A stretch of 64,000 bases of DNA, from positions 1,488,001 through 1,552,000 of the forward strand of contig NZ_CP064030.1 in NCBI RefSeq assembly GCF_016865235.1. The letters are read 5' to 3'. The notes beneath the pieces were generated by a model. It was not told where the DNA came from. It did not search any database and saw only the letters and a list, made by a program, of their open reading frames with translations. The position numbers were made by a program, and so were the translations under genes. Source of the stretch: Dyella caseinilytica. Its GTDB lineage: Bacteria > Pseudomonadota > Gammaproteobacteria > Xanthomonadales > Rhodanobacteraceae. Of this stretch, positions 17,451 to 26,039 are shown piece by piece (the first letter of the stretch is position 1; each line of letters opens with the position of its first letter).

Positions 17451-19325
17451 ATGCGCCGATTCCTTCTCACCCTTGTATTGATGCTGATGACGGGTCTTGT
17501 GCAAGCCGCTGTGCTTACGCCGGCGAAACCCGACTTTATCGTGCTCACTTATCACGACGTTCGCGACGACGTCGGCGCGCAGGGCGATCACGATCCGGAT
17601 GCGATCAACACCGACCACCTGATTGCGCATTTCGACTGGCTCAAGGCCAATGGCTATCGCGTGGTGAGCCTGGAACAGGTGGTGCGGGCTTCGCACGGTG
17701 GTCCGGCCTTGCCTGAGCACGCCGTATTGCTCACCTTCGATGACGGCCTGGAATCGTTTTACACGCGTGTCTATCCCTTGCTGCGCGCGTACGACTATCC
17801 GGCGGTGTCGGCGCTGGTCGGCTCATGGATCGACATGCCCGCAGGCCAGCAGATGGCCTACAACGGAGCGCAATGCACGCGCGACTGCTTTATGACCTGG
17901 GATCAGATTCGCGAGATCCAGAAGTCCGGTCTGGTGGAATTTGCCTCGCATACCTGGCAGTTGCATATGGGCATTCCCGGCAATCCGCAGAACAACCAGA
18001 TGCCGTCAGTGACCACGCTGCGCTACGACATGGCCAGCCACAGCTATGAAAGTGATGAGGCCTACCTCGAGCGTCTGCGTGTCGACTTGCGCCACAGTTC
18101 CGATGAAATTGCGAAGGAAACCGGTCATCGCCCGCGCGCCATCGTCTGGCCTTACGGCTCCTACAACAAGATCGCCGTGCAGATCGCCGCCAGCGAGGGT
18201 CTGGACGTGTCCTTCAGCCTGGACGACAAGCTGCCAGACGTGCAGGTCGACAGTACGATTCCGCGCCTGCTGATCAGCGGCAACATCAACGCCAATCGCC
18301 TGGGCTGGCTGATTCGCCATCAGCAGCGCATCGATCCGGTGCGGGCCGTGCAAGTGGATCTGGACTATGTCTACGATCCCGATCCGGCGCAGCAGGAACG
18401 CAATCTCTCCGTGCTGCTCGATCGCATCAAGAGAATGCAGCCAAGCCAGGTGTGGCTGCAGGCGTATGCCGATCCGAAGGGCGACGGTGTGGCAGAGGCC
18501 GTGTACTTCCCGAACCGCCATCTGCCCATGCGCGCGGACTTGTTTTCACGTGTAGCGTGGCAACTGCGTACACGCGCTGGCGTTCGCGTGTATGCGTGGA
18601 TGCCGGTGCTTGCCTTCCGTTTTCCCGATGCGCCAAACCTGCCATCGCTGGCAGGCGAACCGAAGCCCGGCGGGGATCACTATCGCCTCGCGCCGTGGGA
18701 TCCAAAAGTCGAGCAGTGGATCGGTGATGTCTACGAAGACCTCGCCATGCATGCAGACGAAGCAGGCCTGCTGTTCTCCGATGATGCCTATCTGCGTGAT
18801 ACCGACAACCTCGGTCCATGGTCAAACAGGAATCCGGCGCAGCGGACTGCAGCGCTGATCGGCTTTACCCATGCACTGACTGACCGCGTACGCCGCTGGC
18901 GACCGCTGGTGAAAACGGTGCGCAACATCTACACCCGGCCGATCTTCGATCCTGCGGCAGAGGCGTGGTTTGCGCAAAGCCTGCCTGCTTTCCTGGCCGG
19001 CTACGACATGACAGCGATCATGGCGATGCCGCAATTGGACAAGCAGCGCGATACCGCGTCCTGGTATCGCGACTTGGTGGCGCGTGTAAAGGCGATTCCC
19101 GACGCGTTGAATCACACGTTGTTCGAACTGGCCTCGCACGATTGGCGCAGCGATCAACCTATCAGTGAAGCGAAGATGGGATCTCGCATCAGGTTGCTGC
19201 AGACAGAAGGTGTGCGTCATCTGGCTTACTACCCGGATGATTTCATCAAGAACCAGCCGCGGCTGGAAATCATTCGGCCGTCGATTTCGATTGCCGATTA
19301 CCCCTATCCGGAGCCATCACGATGA
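17451..19325 (+). CDS. pgaB: Poly-beta-1,6-N-acetylglucosamine N-deacetylase PgaB
   Basis: 624 residues from the ATG three bases after the pgaA stop, preceded by GGGGAGA. It has an N-terminal signal peptide (MRRFLLTLVLMLMTGLVQA). The N-terminal half is a polysaccharide deacetylase: metal-binding TYHDV near residue 32 and LLTFDDGLESF near residue 95. The C-terminal half, with LDYVYDPDP and ADEAGLLFSDDAYLRD, is the glycoside-hydrolase-like domain of PgaB/HmsF that binds and cuts deacetylated PNAG. No lipobox Cys is obvious at the cleavage site, unlike E. coli PgaB. It acts in the periplasm and is needed for export of the polymer. Its stop overlaps the pgaC start. Confidence 0.92.
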   Translation: MRRFLLTLVLMLMTGLVQAAVLTPAKPDFIVLTYHDVRDDVGAQGDHDPDAINTDHLIAHFDWLKANGYRVVSLEQVVRASHGGPALPEHAVLLTFDDGLESFYTRVYPLLRAYDYPAVSALVGSWIDMPAGQQMAYNGAQCTRDCFMTWDQIREIQKSGLVEFASHTWQLHMGIPGNPQNNQMPSVTTLRYDMASHSYESDEAYLERLRVDLRHSSDEIAKETGHRPRAIVWPYGSYNKIAVQIAASEGLDVSFSLDDKLPDVQVDSTIPRLLISGNINANRLGWLIRHQQRIDPVRAVQVDLDYVYDPDPAQQERNLSVLLDRIKRMQPSQVWLQAYADPKGDGVAEAVYFPNRHLPMRADLFSRVAWQLRTRAGVRVYAWMPVLAFRFPDAPNLPSLAGEPKPGGDHYRLAPWDPKVEQWIGDVYEDLAMHADEAGLLFSDDAYLRDTDNLGPWSNRNPAQRTAALIGFTHALTDRVRRWRPLVKTVRNIYTRPIFDPAAEAWFAQSLPAFLAGYDMTAIMAMPQLDKQRDTASWYRDLVARVKAIPDALNHTLFELASHDWRSDQPISEAKMGSRIRLLQTEGVRHLAYYPDDFIKNQPRLEIIRPSISIADYPYPEPSR

Positions 19326-20572
19326 ACGGTGGCATCATTCACGTCCTGCTCGAATTTGCCTTTTTCTATCCCCTGGCGATGTCACTGCTGTGGATGAGCG
19401 GAGGCCTGCTTTATTTCCTGCGTTGGGAGCGCAAGGAGCCAGCGCGCGCCAAGCCACCTGCGCTGGCCTCCTATCCGATGGTGTCGTTGATCGTGCCGTG
19501 CCACAACGAAGGCGAGCAGGTGCGCGAGACCATTGCGCAGTTGTCCGAACAGTCCTGGCCGGATTTCGAGATCATCGCAGTGAACGACGGCTCTACCGAC
19601 GATACCGGCGAGAAGCTCGATCAATTGATGAACGAGTATCCGCAGCTTCGCGTGATCCATTTGTCGAGCAATCAAGGCAAGGCGATGGGCTTGCGCACTG
19701 CCACGCTGGCGGCCAAAGGCGACTATCTGGTCTGCGTGGATGGCGACGCCATGCTTGACCGCTATGCCACGCATTGGCTGATGACGCATCTGTTGTCCAG
19801 TGCGCGCGTGGGCGCCGTGACTGGCAATCCACGCATCCGCAACCGCTCAACCTTGCTTGGCAAGCTTCAGGTCGGTGAGTTTTCCTCGATCATCGGCTTG
19901 ATCAAGCGCGCGCAGCGAGTCTACGGACGCATCTTCACCGTATCCGGTGTGATCGCCGCGTTCCGCAAAGTTGCCTTGCACGACGTTGGCTACTGGAACA
20001 CGGACATGGTCACGGAAGACATCGACGTCAGTTGGCGCTTGCAGATGCGTCACTGGGAAATCCGTTACGAGCCCAATGCGCTGTGCTGGATTCTCATGCC
20101 TGAAACCTTGCGTGGTCTGTGGAAACAGCGCCTGCGCTGGGCACAAGGCGGATCGGAAGTGTTGTTGCGTTACTGGTCCAAGCTGTTGCACTGGCGTCAG
20201 CGGCGCATGTGGATGGTCGCAGCCGAGTACGTCGTCAGCCTGATCTGGTCGTATGACATGGTCGCGATGGTCATGCTTTGGCTGCTGGGACTCATCATCA
20301 CCTTGCCACCGTCGCTGCATGTGCCGACCTTGCTGCCGCAGTGGAACGGTGTGGTGCTTGGCATCGTCTGCATGCTGCAGTTTCTGATCAGTTTGCTGAT
20401 CGATCGACGCTATGAAAAGCGCATCGGCCGCAATTACTACTGGATGATCTGGTATCCGATTGCCTATTGGATGCTGACCACCGCCACGTCCGTGGTGGCA
20501 TTGCCAAGAGCCGTCATCAAGCGGCGTGGCACCCGTGCTGTATGGACCAGTCCTGATCGAGGTGTGAGATGA
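19322..20572 (+). CDS. pgaC: Poly-beta-1,6-N-acetylglucosamine synthase PgaC
   Basis: 416 residues. Family 2 glycosyltransferase with a membrane helix at the start (about residues 8-30) and a membrane bundle at the end (about residues 300-400). The catalytic signature is complete: VNDGSTDDT, VCVDGDAM (DxD), MVTEDIDVSW (TED) and QRLRWAQGG (QxxRW). It polymerises UDP-GlcNAc into PNAG at the inner membrane. Its start overlaps the pgaB stop by four bases and its stop overlaps the pgaD start, so all three are translationally coupled. Confidence 0.95.
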   Translation: MNGGIIHVLLEFAFFYPLAMSLLWMSGGLLYFLRWERKEPARAKPPALASYPMVSLIVPCHNEGEQVRETIAQLSEQSWPDFEIIAVNDGSTDDTGEKLDQLMNEYPQLRVIHLSSNQGKAMGLRTATLAAKGDYLVCVDGDAMLDRYATHWLMTHLLSSARVGAVTGNPRIRNRSTLLGKLQVGEFSSIIGLIKRAQRVYGRIFTVSGVIAAFRKVALHDVGYWNTDMVTEDIDVSWRLQMRHWEIRYEPNALCWILMPETLRGLWKQRLRWAQGGSEVLLRYWSKLLHWRQRRMWMVAAEYVVSLIWSYDMVAMVMLWLLGLIITLPPSLHVPTLLPQWNGVVLGIVCMLQFLISLLIDRRYEKRIGRNYYWMIWYPIAYWMLTTATSVVALPRAVIKRRGTRAVWTSPDRGVR

Positions 20573-21012
20573 AAGCCGATCCCATTATCAACCATCCCGA
20601 GTACCAGAAGCCGTTTCAGCGTGCACTCTTTACTGTCATCACGATGGTGGCGTGGACCTTGTGGATCTCGTTGTGGCTGCCGCTGATTACCCTGATCGCC
20701 TGGCTGCTTGGCCTGCAGGATGTGTATGTCAAGCTGGGGCTGAATCATCCCTTCCGGGCGGCCAACGATTTCGGTCAGGTGTTGCAGGTGGCCGTTATCG
20801 CTGCGCTGTCGCTGGGAAGCTGGGCGTTTTACAACCGCATGCGCTTTGCGGGTAAGCAAAAGCGTCGCGCCAATCGATTCGTTGATATTGCCGAAATGGC
20901 CCCGGCGCTCGATGCCTCGGTAAGGACAGCACAGCATCTGCGTGCAAGCCGCCGCTCCGTAGTTCACTTCAGCGATACGGGAGGTCTGTTTCTGAGGCAG
21001 GAAGAATCGTGA
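20569..21012 (+). CDS. pgaD: PNAG biosynthesis protein PgaD
   Basis: 147 residues with two membrane helices (about residues 20-47 and 65-87), the PgaD/HmsS layout, followed by a charged cytoplasmic tail. With PgaC it forms the synthase; in E. coli cyclic-di-GMP binding to the pair switches the enzyme on. Identification rests on the position after pgaC, the overlap (ATGA) and the two-helix plan, because the family is poorly conserved. The operon ends here, facing the diguanylate cyclase gene whose stop lies 22 bases away. Confidence 0.85.
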   Translation: MKADPIINHPEYQKPFQRALFTVITMVAWTLWISLWLPLITLIAWLLGLQDVYVKLGLNHPFRAANDFGQVLQVAVIAALSLGSWAFYNRMRFAGKQKRRANRFVDIAEMAPALDASVRTAQHLRASRRSVVHFSDTGGLFLRQEES

Positions 21013-21034
21013 GCCAAGTGTCGCGAGTGCATGT

Positions 21035-22522
21035 TCATGCGACCCACTCCGCGCGATTGCGGCCGTTGCGTTTGGCTGTGTAAAGCGCGTGGTCGGCGGT
21101 CTGGACCAACGCATCCGGTGCCATATCGTTGGTGGGCACGATGCTTGTGGCGCCGATGCTCACCGTGAGATAGCGGGTAGGGCTGTCCTCATGGCGCAGC
21201 TGTAGCTCGCTGACCTGCTTGCATAGTCGGGCCGCGACTTCCTGCGCCCCCTTGGCACGTGTGTTTGGTAAGACCAGCACGAACTCCTCGCCGCCGTAGC
21301 GGGCAAGCATGTCTGCCGGTCGCCGCAAGGCTTGCTGCAGCAACCTGGCGACCTCGCGCAAACAGGCGTCACCGGCCAGATGCCCGTAGCGGTCGTTGTA
21401 TTGCTTGAACAGATCGATATCCACCAGCAGCAGCGAAATGACCTGCTGGCTGCGCAATGCCTGGCGCCACTCTCTGTCCATCGCTTCTTCAAAAGCGCGC
21501 CGGTTGGGAACGCCGGTAAGACTGTCACGCATGGCCATTTCGGCGAACCTGGTGCGGTCCTGGCGCAGTTGATCCTGGGTTTTGATCTGATTGACCTGGC
21601 TCAGGATGCTGCGCAGACCGTAACCAAGCACGGCAATCATCACGCCAGCCACACCAAGCCCGAAGTGCTGCCGGAGCAACAGCAACGCGAGCAACAGTAC
21701 CGCGAGTGCCAGCAGCAGCGGACTGCCACTGCGAACAAAGCGCACGAGCCCGATGGGTGGATCGAGCGTTTGCGAGATTCGCGTTGACCCGGTCGATGCC
21801 AGCACCATGAAAACCAGGAAGGGCACATCGACAATCAGGTCGTAGAGGCTACCGATATCAGGCGCGACGTCCAACGCGACGTGATGGTTGTAATAAGCCG
21901 CAATCACGGCATAAAGACAAGAGAAGACGGCCAGCACGCCAAAAAAGTAGCGTCGCTCCAACGTATCCGCGGCCATGAAACGGATGATCGTCGTGGCCGC
22001 AAGAAAACCATTCTCCAGATCGAACATGTCGGCAATCATATGCGCGGCGATCGGATTGGAGGCGCCTTCCAGGCTTATCCACGAAAACATCAGCACGAAA
22101 TAGAGATAGCCAAGGGTAAGCGTCAGCACCGCGTCGATCATGCGTTGCATGACGCTGGTTTCCACGCCCACCGTGGCAACGGCATAGAAAATCGGCACAC
22201 CATAAAGCACGTAAAACAGCATGCTTCCGCCGGGTGCCACATTATTGTTGGCGAGAAACAGATCCTCGCGAAGGCTGACGATCATGCCGCATGTCCAGAG
22301 CAGCATGCTGGCAGCCACCAGGCTCCAGCCACGCGTGGGCGCCAAACCCGTCATCCACCCACGCCGCAGGGCCGCCGCAAACGCCAGCACCGGCGCCGCA
22401 ATCAAGAACAGGTACGACATCACCATGGCATGCGCGGGCGCAAGCAGGAACGACGCTGCGTGCAGGCACACAAACGTGATTGCAAACAGCACCATCATCG
22501 GGGCGGCGATACCCTTGCTCAT
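21035..22522 (-). CDS. Membrane diguanylate cyclase (GGDEF)
   Basis: 495 residues. The first 320 or so form eight to ten membrane helices of no family I recognise (it may be a MASE-type sensor). The C-terminal GGDEF domain has DSLTGVPNRRAFEEA, DIDLFKQYND and an intact active site RYGGEEF. The inhibitory site RxxD is present five residues earlier (RPAD), so product inhibition is expected. It makes cyclic-di-GMP from GTP. It converges on the pga operon with a gap of only 22 bases; since PgaCD is activated by cyclic-di-GMP in other bacteria, a local functional link is plausible but unproven. Confidence 0.9.
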   Translation of the reverse strand: MSKGIAAPMMVLFAITFVCLHAASFLLAPAHAMVMSYLFLIAAPVLAFAAALRRGWMTGLAPTRGWSLVAASMLLWTCGMIVSLREDLFLANNNVAPGGSMLFYVLYGVPIFYAVATVGVETSVMQRMIDAVLTLTLGYLYFVLMFSWISLEGASNPIAAHMIADMFDLENGFLAATTIIRFMAADTLERRYFFGVLAVFSCLYAVIAAYYNHHVALDVAPDIGSLYDLIVDVPFLVFMVLASTGSTRISQTLDPPIGLVRFVRSGSPLLLALAVLLLALLLLRQHFGLGVAGVMIAVLGYGLRSILSQVNQIKTQDQLRQDRTRFAEMAMRDSLTGVPNRRAFEEAMDREWRQALRSQQVISLLLVDIDLFKQYNDRYGHLAGDACLREVARLLQQALRRPADMLARYGGEEFVLVLPNTRAKGAQEVAARLCKQVSELQLRHEDSPTRYLTVSIGATSIVPTNDMAPDALVQTADHALYTAKRNGRNRAEWVA

Positions 22523-22652
22523 GCAGGGATACCTTAATACATGTCCCGAGGGAGGGATGCATGGTGGCGTTCCCGGGCTGGAGGCGTAATGAGGTTACAG
22601 ACGGCTTGCCGTTACCCGACTGGCGTCGTTCCTCAGCCACACCTCGCCGTCA

Positions 22653-22670
22653 TCCCAGCGAAAGCTGGGA
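22653..22670. repeat. GAAA-loop palindromic repeat
   Basis: TCCCAGC, GAAA, GCTGGGA form a perfect hairpin with a GNRA tetraloop inside the frame GTCAT...TCCAGTG. Related units with the same GTCAT/TCCA flanks stand at 36227-36246 and twice at 60805-60874. This is the REP-like class common in Xanthomonadales. It lies between the cyclase promoter and the tetR gene end. Confidence 0.75.
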
Positions 22671-22733
22671 TCCAGTGCCTTCGATGTGACAAAGTTGCTG
22701 GGATGATGCCAAGGCCCACTAGGGCAACATTCC

Positions 22734-23402
22734 TCAACGTGAGGCGCGATTCGTCACCCCAAACCCAAGCAACAGGTTTTCAAGGATGCTTGCCAGCCGC
22801 GGCGTGATATCGGCGACGACGTGACTGAGGCGTGGATCGCTCTGGTAGAGCGGCAAAACCTCGGGTGCTGGCGTCGCCATTTGCCACAGCGCACCGGCCA
22901 TGCTGGTTGCGGTGGTCACGGTATCGATGGCCTGGCGCTGCGTCAGCGAAGCGCACTCTTGCAACTGGGTAGCGATCGCATAGGCCGAATCAAGCGCGGC
23001 GAACTTGAAAGTGCGTACCGCATCCAGTGACACGTGACGCTCAAGGCTCAGCGCTGCGTGCGCCAAGAGATCGCAGAAAAAGGGGCGGTTGCCGAGCGAT
23101 TTGGCCAGCGCGGATGCGACGGATTTCGGCGACATGTCGCCTGACCGTTTAACGCGCTTGGTCACGTCCTCGGCCCACGCCTGCCAAGCCGATGCAGTGA
23201 GGATGAGAAAGATCTGCTCGCGCGTTTCGAAGTAGCGAAGCATGGCCGACTTATGCATGCCGACGGCCTCGGCGATGTCGGTCAGCGATACGTTGCCCAC
23301 GCCGTGCTCGGTGCCGAGCGCCCGGGCAGCCTCAAGGATCTCGTTCAGGCGTAATTGCTTCGCTTCGTGGCTGCGTGCGCGCTGGAAAGTCGATGTCGTC
23401 AT
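22734..23402 (-). CDS. TetR family transcriptional regulator
   Basis: 222 residues. The N-terminal helix-turn-helix is clear: EILEAARALGTEHGVGNVSL, TDIAEAVGMHKSAMLRYF (residues about 20-58). The C-terminal part resembles the YSIRK-less TetR_C_17-type ligand domain but I cannot name the ligand. It is divergent from the SDR gene at 23499, with a palindromic operator between them, so it probably represses itself and that dehydrogenase. The frame ends in GVTNRASR just before a 200-base gap holding a palindromic repeat. Confidence 0.88.
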   Translation of the reverse strand: MTTSTFQRARSHEAKQLRLNEILEAARALGTEHGVGNVSLTDIAEAVGMHKSAMLRYFETREQIFLILTASAWQAWAEDVTKRVKRSGDMSPKSVASALAKSLGNRPFFCDLLAHAALSLERHVSLDAVRTFKFAALDSAYAIATQLQECASLTQRQAIDTVTTATSMAGALWQMATPAPEVLPLYQSDPRLSHVVADITPRLASILENLLLGFGVTNRASR

Positions 23403-23411
23403 GGGGTCATT

Positions 23412-23434
23412 TTAACAAAACTTCGTTGTGTTAA
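23412..23434. promoter_or_regulatory. Palindromic operator between tetR and SDR genes
   Basis: TTAACA (23412-23417) and TGTTAA (23429-23434) frame an imperfect palindrome of 23 bases in which nine of eleven positions pair. It starts ten bases before the regulator's start codon on the minus strand and 65 bases before the SDR start, the expected place for a TetR operator controlling both genes. The assignment to this TetR protein is inferred from position. Confidence 0.6.
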
Positions 23435-23498
23435 CTTCGGGATTGTGCTGAAATGCCTTATCGGCAAGAAGTTTTCAACTCTGGAAGGCATCCTGATT

Positions 23499-24365
23499 AT
23501 GAGTTCCCAAGTCTGGTTCATTACGGGTTCTTCCCGTGGTTTCGGCCATGCGTTGGCAACCGCAGCGCTGGAGGCAGGCGATTCCGTCGTCGCCACCGCC
23601 CGCCGGCCCGAGCAGCTTGCCGAGCTGGTTAAACAATATGGTGAAAGAGTGCTCCCGGTCGCCCTCGACGTCACCGATCCCGCCGCGGCGACCGCAGCCA
23701 TTCAGGTAGCTGTCAACCGCTTTGGTCGACTTGATGTAGTGGTTAACAACGCAGGTTATGCCAATGTCTCTCCGGTAGAAACGACGAGCGAAGAAGACTT
23801 CCGCGCGCAGTTCGAGACCAACTTCTGGGGTGTCTACAACGTCTCGAAGGCAGCTTTGCCCATTCTGCGTGCGCAGGGGCACGGCATCGTCGTGCAATTC
23901 TCATCGGTCGGCGGACGGGTAGGTAGTACGCCCGGCCTCGGCTCCTATCAGGCCGCGAAATTTGCGGTCGATGGCTTTACCCGCGTACTGCAGTCGGAAA
24001 CGGCGCCGTTTGGTATCAAATACCTGGTGGTCGAACCGGGCGGATTCGCCACCGATTGGGCAGGATCGTCGATGAAGATCCCTGACATGCCAGCGGAGTA
24101 CGACCAGACCGTGGGCGCGCTTGTACGTATTCTGGCTTCCGGAGTTGCGTTGGCCGGCGATCCGAAGCGTGCCGGCGAAATCCTTGTCCGAGTGGTCAAG
24201 CACCATCCCTTGCCCACCCATCTGCTGCTCGGGGCCGGTGCCGTCAAGATGGCGCAGGAATACGCCAGGCATCAGATTGCCGAAGCGGCTGCGTGGGAGC
24301 AGGTCAGCACTTCCGCCAACTTCGATGAATCGTATCCCGTTGACCTTCCTGCTGGTGACGCATAA
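23499..24365 (+). CDS. Short-chain dehydrogenase/reductase
   Basis: 288 residues from the ATG at 23499 (MSSQVWFITGSSRG); the longer open frame overlaps the operator and is rejected. Rossmann glycine motif TGSSRGFG (about residues 9-16), NNAG (about residue 84), catalytic Ser in SSVGG and YQAAK (Tyr-x3-Lys, about residue 150). The PGGFATDWAGSSM stretch is typical of a classical SDR subgroup often annotated as oxidoreductase with unknown substrate. It is divergent from a TetR gene, a common arrangement for inducible detoxifying reductases. Confidence 0.9.
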   Translation: MSSQVWFITGSSRGFGHALATAALEAGDSVVATARRPEQLAELVKQYGERVLPVALDVTDPAAATAAIQVAVNRFGRLDVVVNNAGYANVSPVETTSEEDFRAQFETNFWGVYNVSKAALPILRAQGHGIVVQFSSVGGRVGSTPGLGSYQAAKFAVDGFTRVLQSETAPFGIKYLVVEPGGFATDWAGSSMKIPDMPAEYDQTVGALVRILASGVALAGDPKRAGEILVRVVKHHPLPTHLLLGAGAVKMAQEYARHQIAEAAAWEQVSTSANFDESYPVDLPAGDA

Positions 24366-24519
24366 CGGTCGCGTTCGGCGTACGAATCACGACGGTCGAA
24401 ATCGTCGGAGGCAGGTGCGGGAAATAACCTTCAACGTACAACCCGATTCCCGCAGACGGGCTGGGAGCAGCTACGCATTTGTGAGAGGCTATCGTAGCTG
24501 ATCGCCCAGGAGTTATCCG

Positions 24520-25161
24520 ATGAACGGCAACGCCGTGCAAACTGACTTGCTTCGCCTGTTCGAGCGCCACGACGTGGAGCTGGAATTAGATGAAGATTGG
24601 CTGGTAACGGATGGCGATTTTCCCGCCGTGCGTACCCGTTGGCATGAGGGCGAAGAAGGTGCGCCGGGTCGGCTGGATGTTGATGTGGTGATCAGCGAAG
24701 AGCGCCACATCGAGGAAAGTTTTGCCGGCTACGGACGAGGTGACGCCGGCGCGCGCGATGCGCTGAAAGCGTTCGAACGCGACGTCTTGTACGTACTGCT
24801 GGCCGCATGCTGGTACGTGACCGATGACCGACGCATTCAATTGCAAAGCTGGGATCTGGGCATGCGAAGCTGGGATGTCTTCGTGGGGCCGCTCACGTTC
24901 AGTCGTGATGATGTGGCGGCGCCGGAAGGTTTGTTGTCCGGCTTGCACGATGCCCTGCGCAACGAATCATTGAGTGGCGAATTGCACTGGGTCCGCTTAT
25001 TCCGCCGCGAGGCCGATGATGGCTCGGTGGTTGCCGAAGCGTTGCTCGATAATCAGCCATGGCCAGGTGGCGACCGTCTGCTGAGCCAGTTGAAGTGGCC
25101 GTCAACAGGGATGGGATACAGTGCGCGTTGCTTTATTGCGCTGGATATTCGTGATTACTGA
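24520..25161 (+). CDS. Hypothetical protein (possibly DUF6348 family)
   Basis: 213 residues, soluble, acidic, no signal peptide. The ATG follows CCAGGAGTTATCCG, with AGGAG nine bases ahead. Recognisable features are only a strongly acidic first half (ELELDEDWLVTDGDFPAVRT) and an aromatic patch around FERDVLYVLLAACWYVTD. The pattern reminds me of DUF6348, which has no known function. It stands alone between the SDR gene and the operator at 25266. Confidence 0.65.
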   Translation: MNGNAVQTDLLRLFERHDVELELDEDWLVTDGDFPAVRTRWHEGEEGAPGRLDVDVVISEERHIEESFAGYGRGDAGARDALKAFERDVLYVLLAACWYVTDDRRIQLQSWDLGMRSWDVFVGPLTFSRDDVAAPEGLLSGLHDALRNESLSGELHWVRLFRREADDGSVVAEALLDNQPWPGGDRLLSQLKWPSTGMGYSARCFIALDIRDY

Positions 25162-25265
25162 AGTGACGCATTTACGTCGAGCTTCGTGAGTCGGAAGCAC
25201 ACTTCAAGTCCGGATTCCTCCACATTGCGGTCAATCCTGCAGCCTCTTCTTCATGAGGTGAGTTG

Positions 25266-25282
25266 ATTACCTTTCAGGTAAT
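25266..25282. promoter_or_regulatory. Perfect palindrome, probable operator
   Basis: ATTACCT, TTC, AGGTAAT: a perfect 17-base palindrome 77 bases before the carboxymuconolactone-decarboxylase-like gene. The form TACC-T...A-GGTA is typical of HxlR or MarR-type regulator sites. The XRE regulator encoded downstream is the nearest regulator, but HxlR proteins encoded elsewhere are equally possible. Confidence 0.55.
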
Positions 25283-25358
25283 TGGTTTGTTGAACTCGTA
25301 TGAATAAGGTGTCTACACCGGCATCGATTCCGATGCGCCAATTCAGAGAGAACAAACC

Positions 25359-25916
25359 ATGTCAGCTTTTCCTATCCATACCATCGAATCCGCGCCTGAA
25401 CAGTCCAAATCGTCTCTTGAGGCGCTGCAGAGCGCGTTTGGCATCCTCCCGAATATTTTGGGTGGGATCGCCACGTCCCCGGTGCTGATCAGCAGCCTGG
25501 TTGGACTCTTCGGCAAAGTCCACGGCGGCAGCTTTTCCGAGGAACAGGTTCAAATCGTCCTGCTTACCAATGCCGTCACCAATGCGTCCTCGTGGGCCGT
25601 GGCATTCCATTCCTTCCTGGCCGTGAAAGAAGGTGTGGACGCTGCGGATGTCGATGCCATTCGCGAACGCAGGACTCCTCGGAATGCGAAGAACGCCGCC
25701 TTGTCAACGCTCGCACGGACGCTTATCGAAAAGCGCGGGCATCTCAATGATCACGATGCGTCGGCATTCCTCAATGCTGGTTTCGGCAAGGATCACCTGT
25801 TGGAGGTAATCGCTATCGTCGCCGCCTCCACGATCACCAACTACTCCGGCAATGTCACCCATCCGCCGCTGGAGGACGCTTTTCAGTCGTATCGTTGGCA
25901 GGCACCAGCGGCCTGA
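25359..25916 (+). CDS. Carboxymuconolactone decarboxylase/AhpD-like protein without active-site cysteines
   Basis: 185 residues, all-helical, with the AhpD/CMD layout: FGILPNILGGIATSPVLISS, then EEQVQIVLLTNAVTNASSWA and VAFHSFLA. In peroxidase members the last segment reads CxxCxxxH; here it is SSWAVAFH, so both cysteines are missing while the His is kept. It has no cysteine at all, so a thiol peroxidase reaction is excluded and the role is unknown. It is 124 bases before the XRE regulator in the same direction, behind a palindromic operator. Confidence 0.82.
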   Translation: MSAFPIHTIESAPEQSKSSLEALQSAFGILPNILGGIATSPVLISSLVGLFGKVHGGSFSEEQVQIVLLTNAVTNASSWAVAFHSFLAVKEGVDAADVDAIRERRTPRNAKNAALSTLARTLIEKRGHLNDHDASAFLNAGFGKDHLLEVIAIVAASTITNYSGNVTHPPLEDAFQSYRWQAPAA

Positions 25917-26039
25917 GCCTTTGGCTGCTCATCACAGAGGGGCTGCTTTCACCGGCGGCCTCTCAGGGCAGTTGATCTTCGGAGCAGCAATAGGCAAGCA
26001 TCGTCACTATCGCAGGCTCCACGCGTTAGGGAGATTCAC

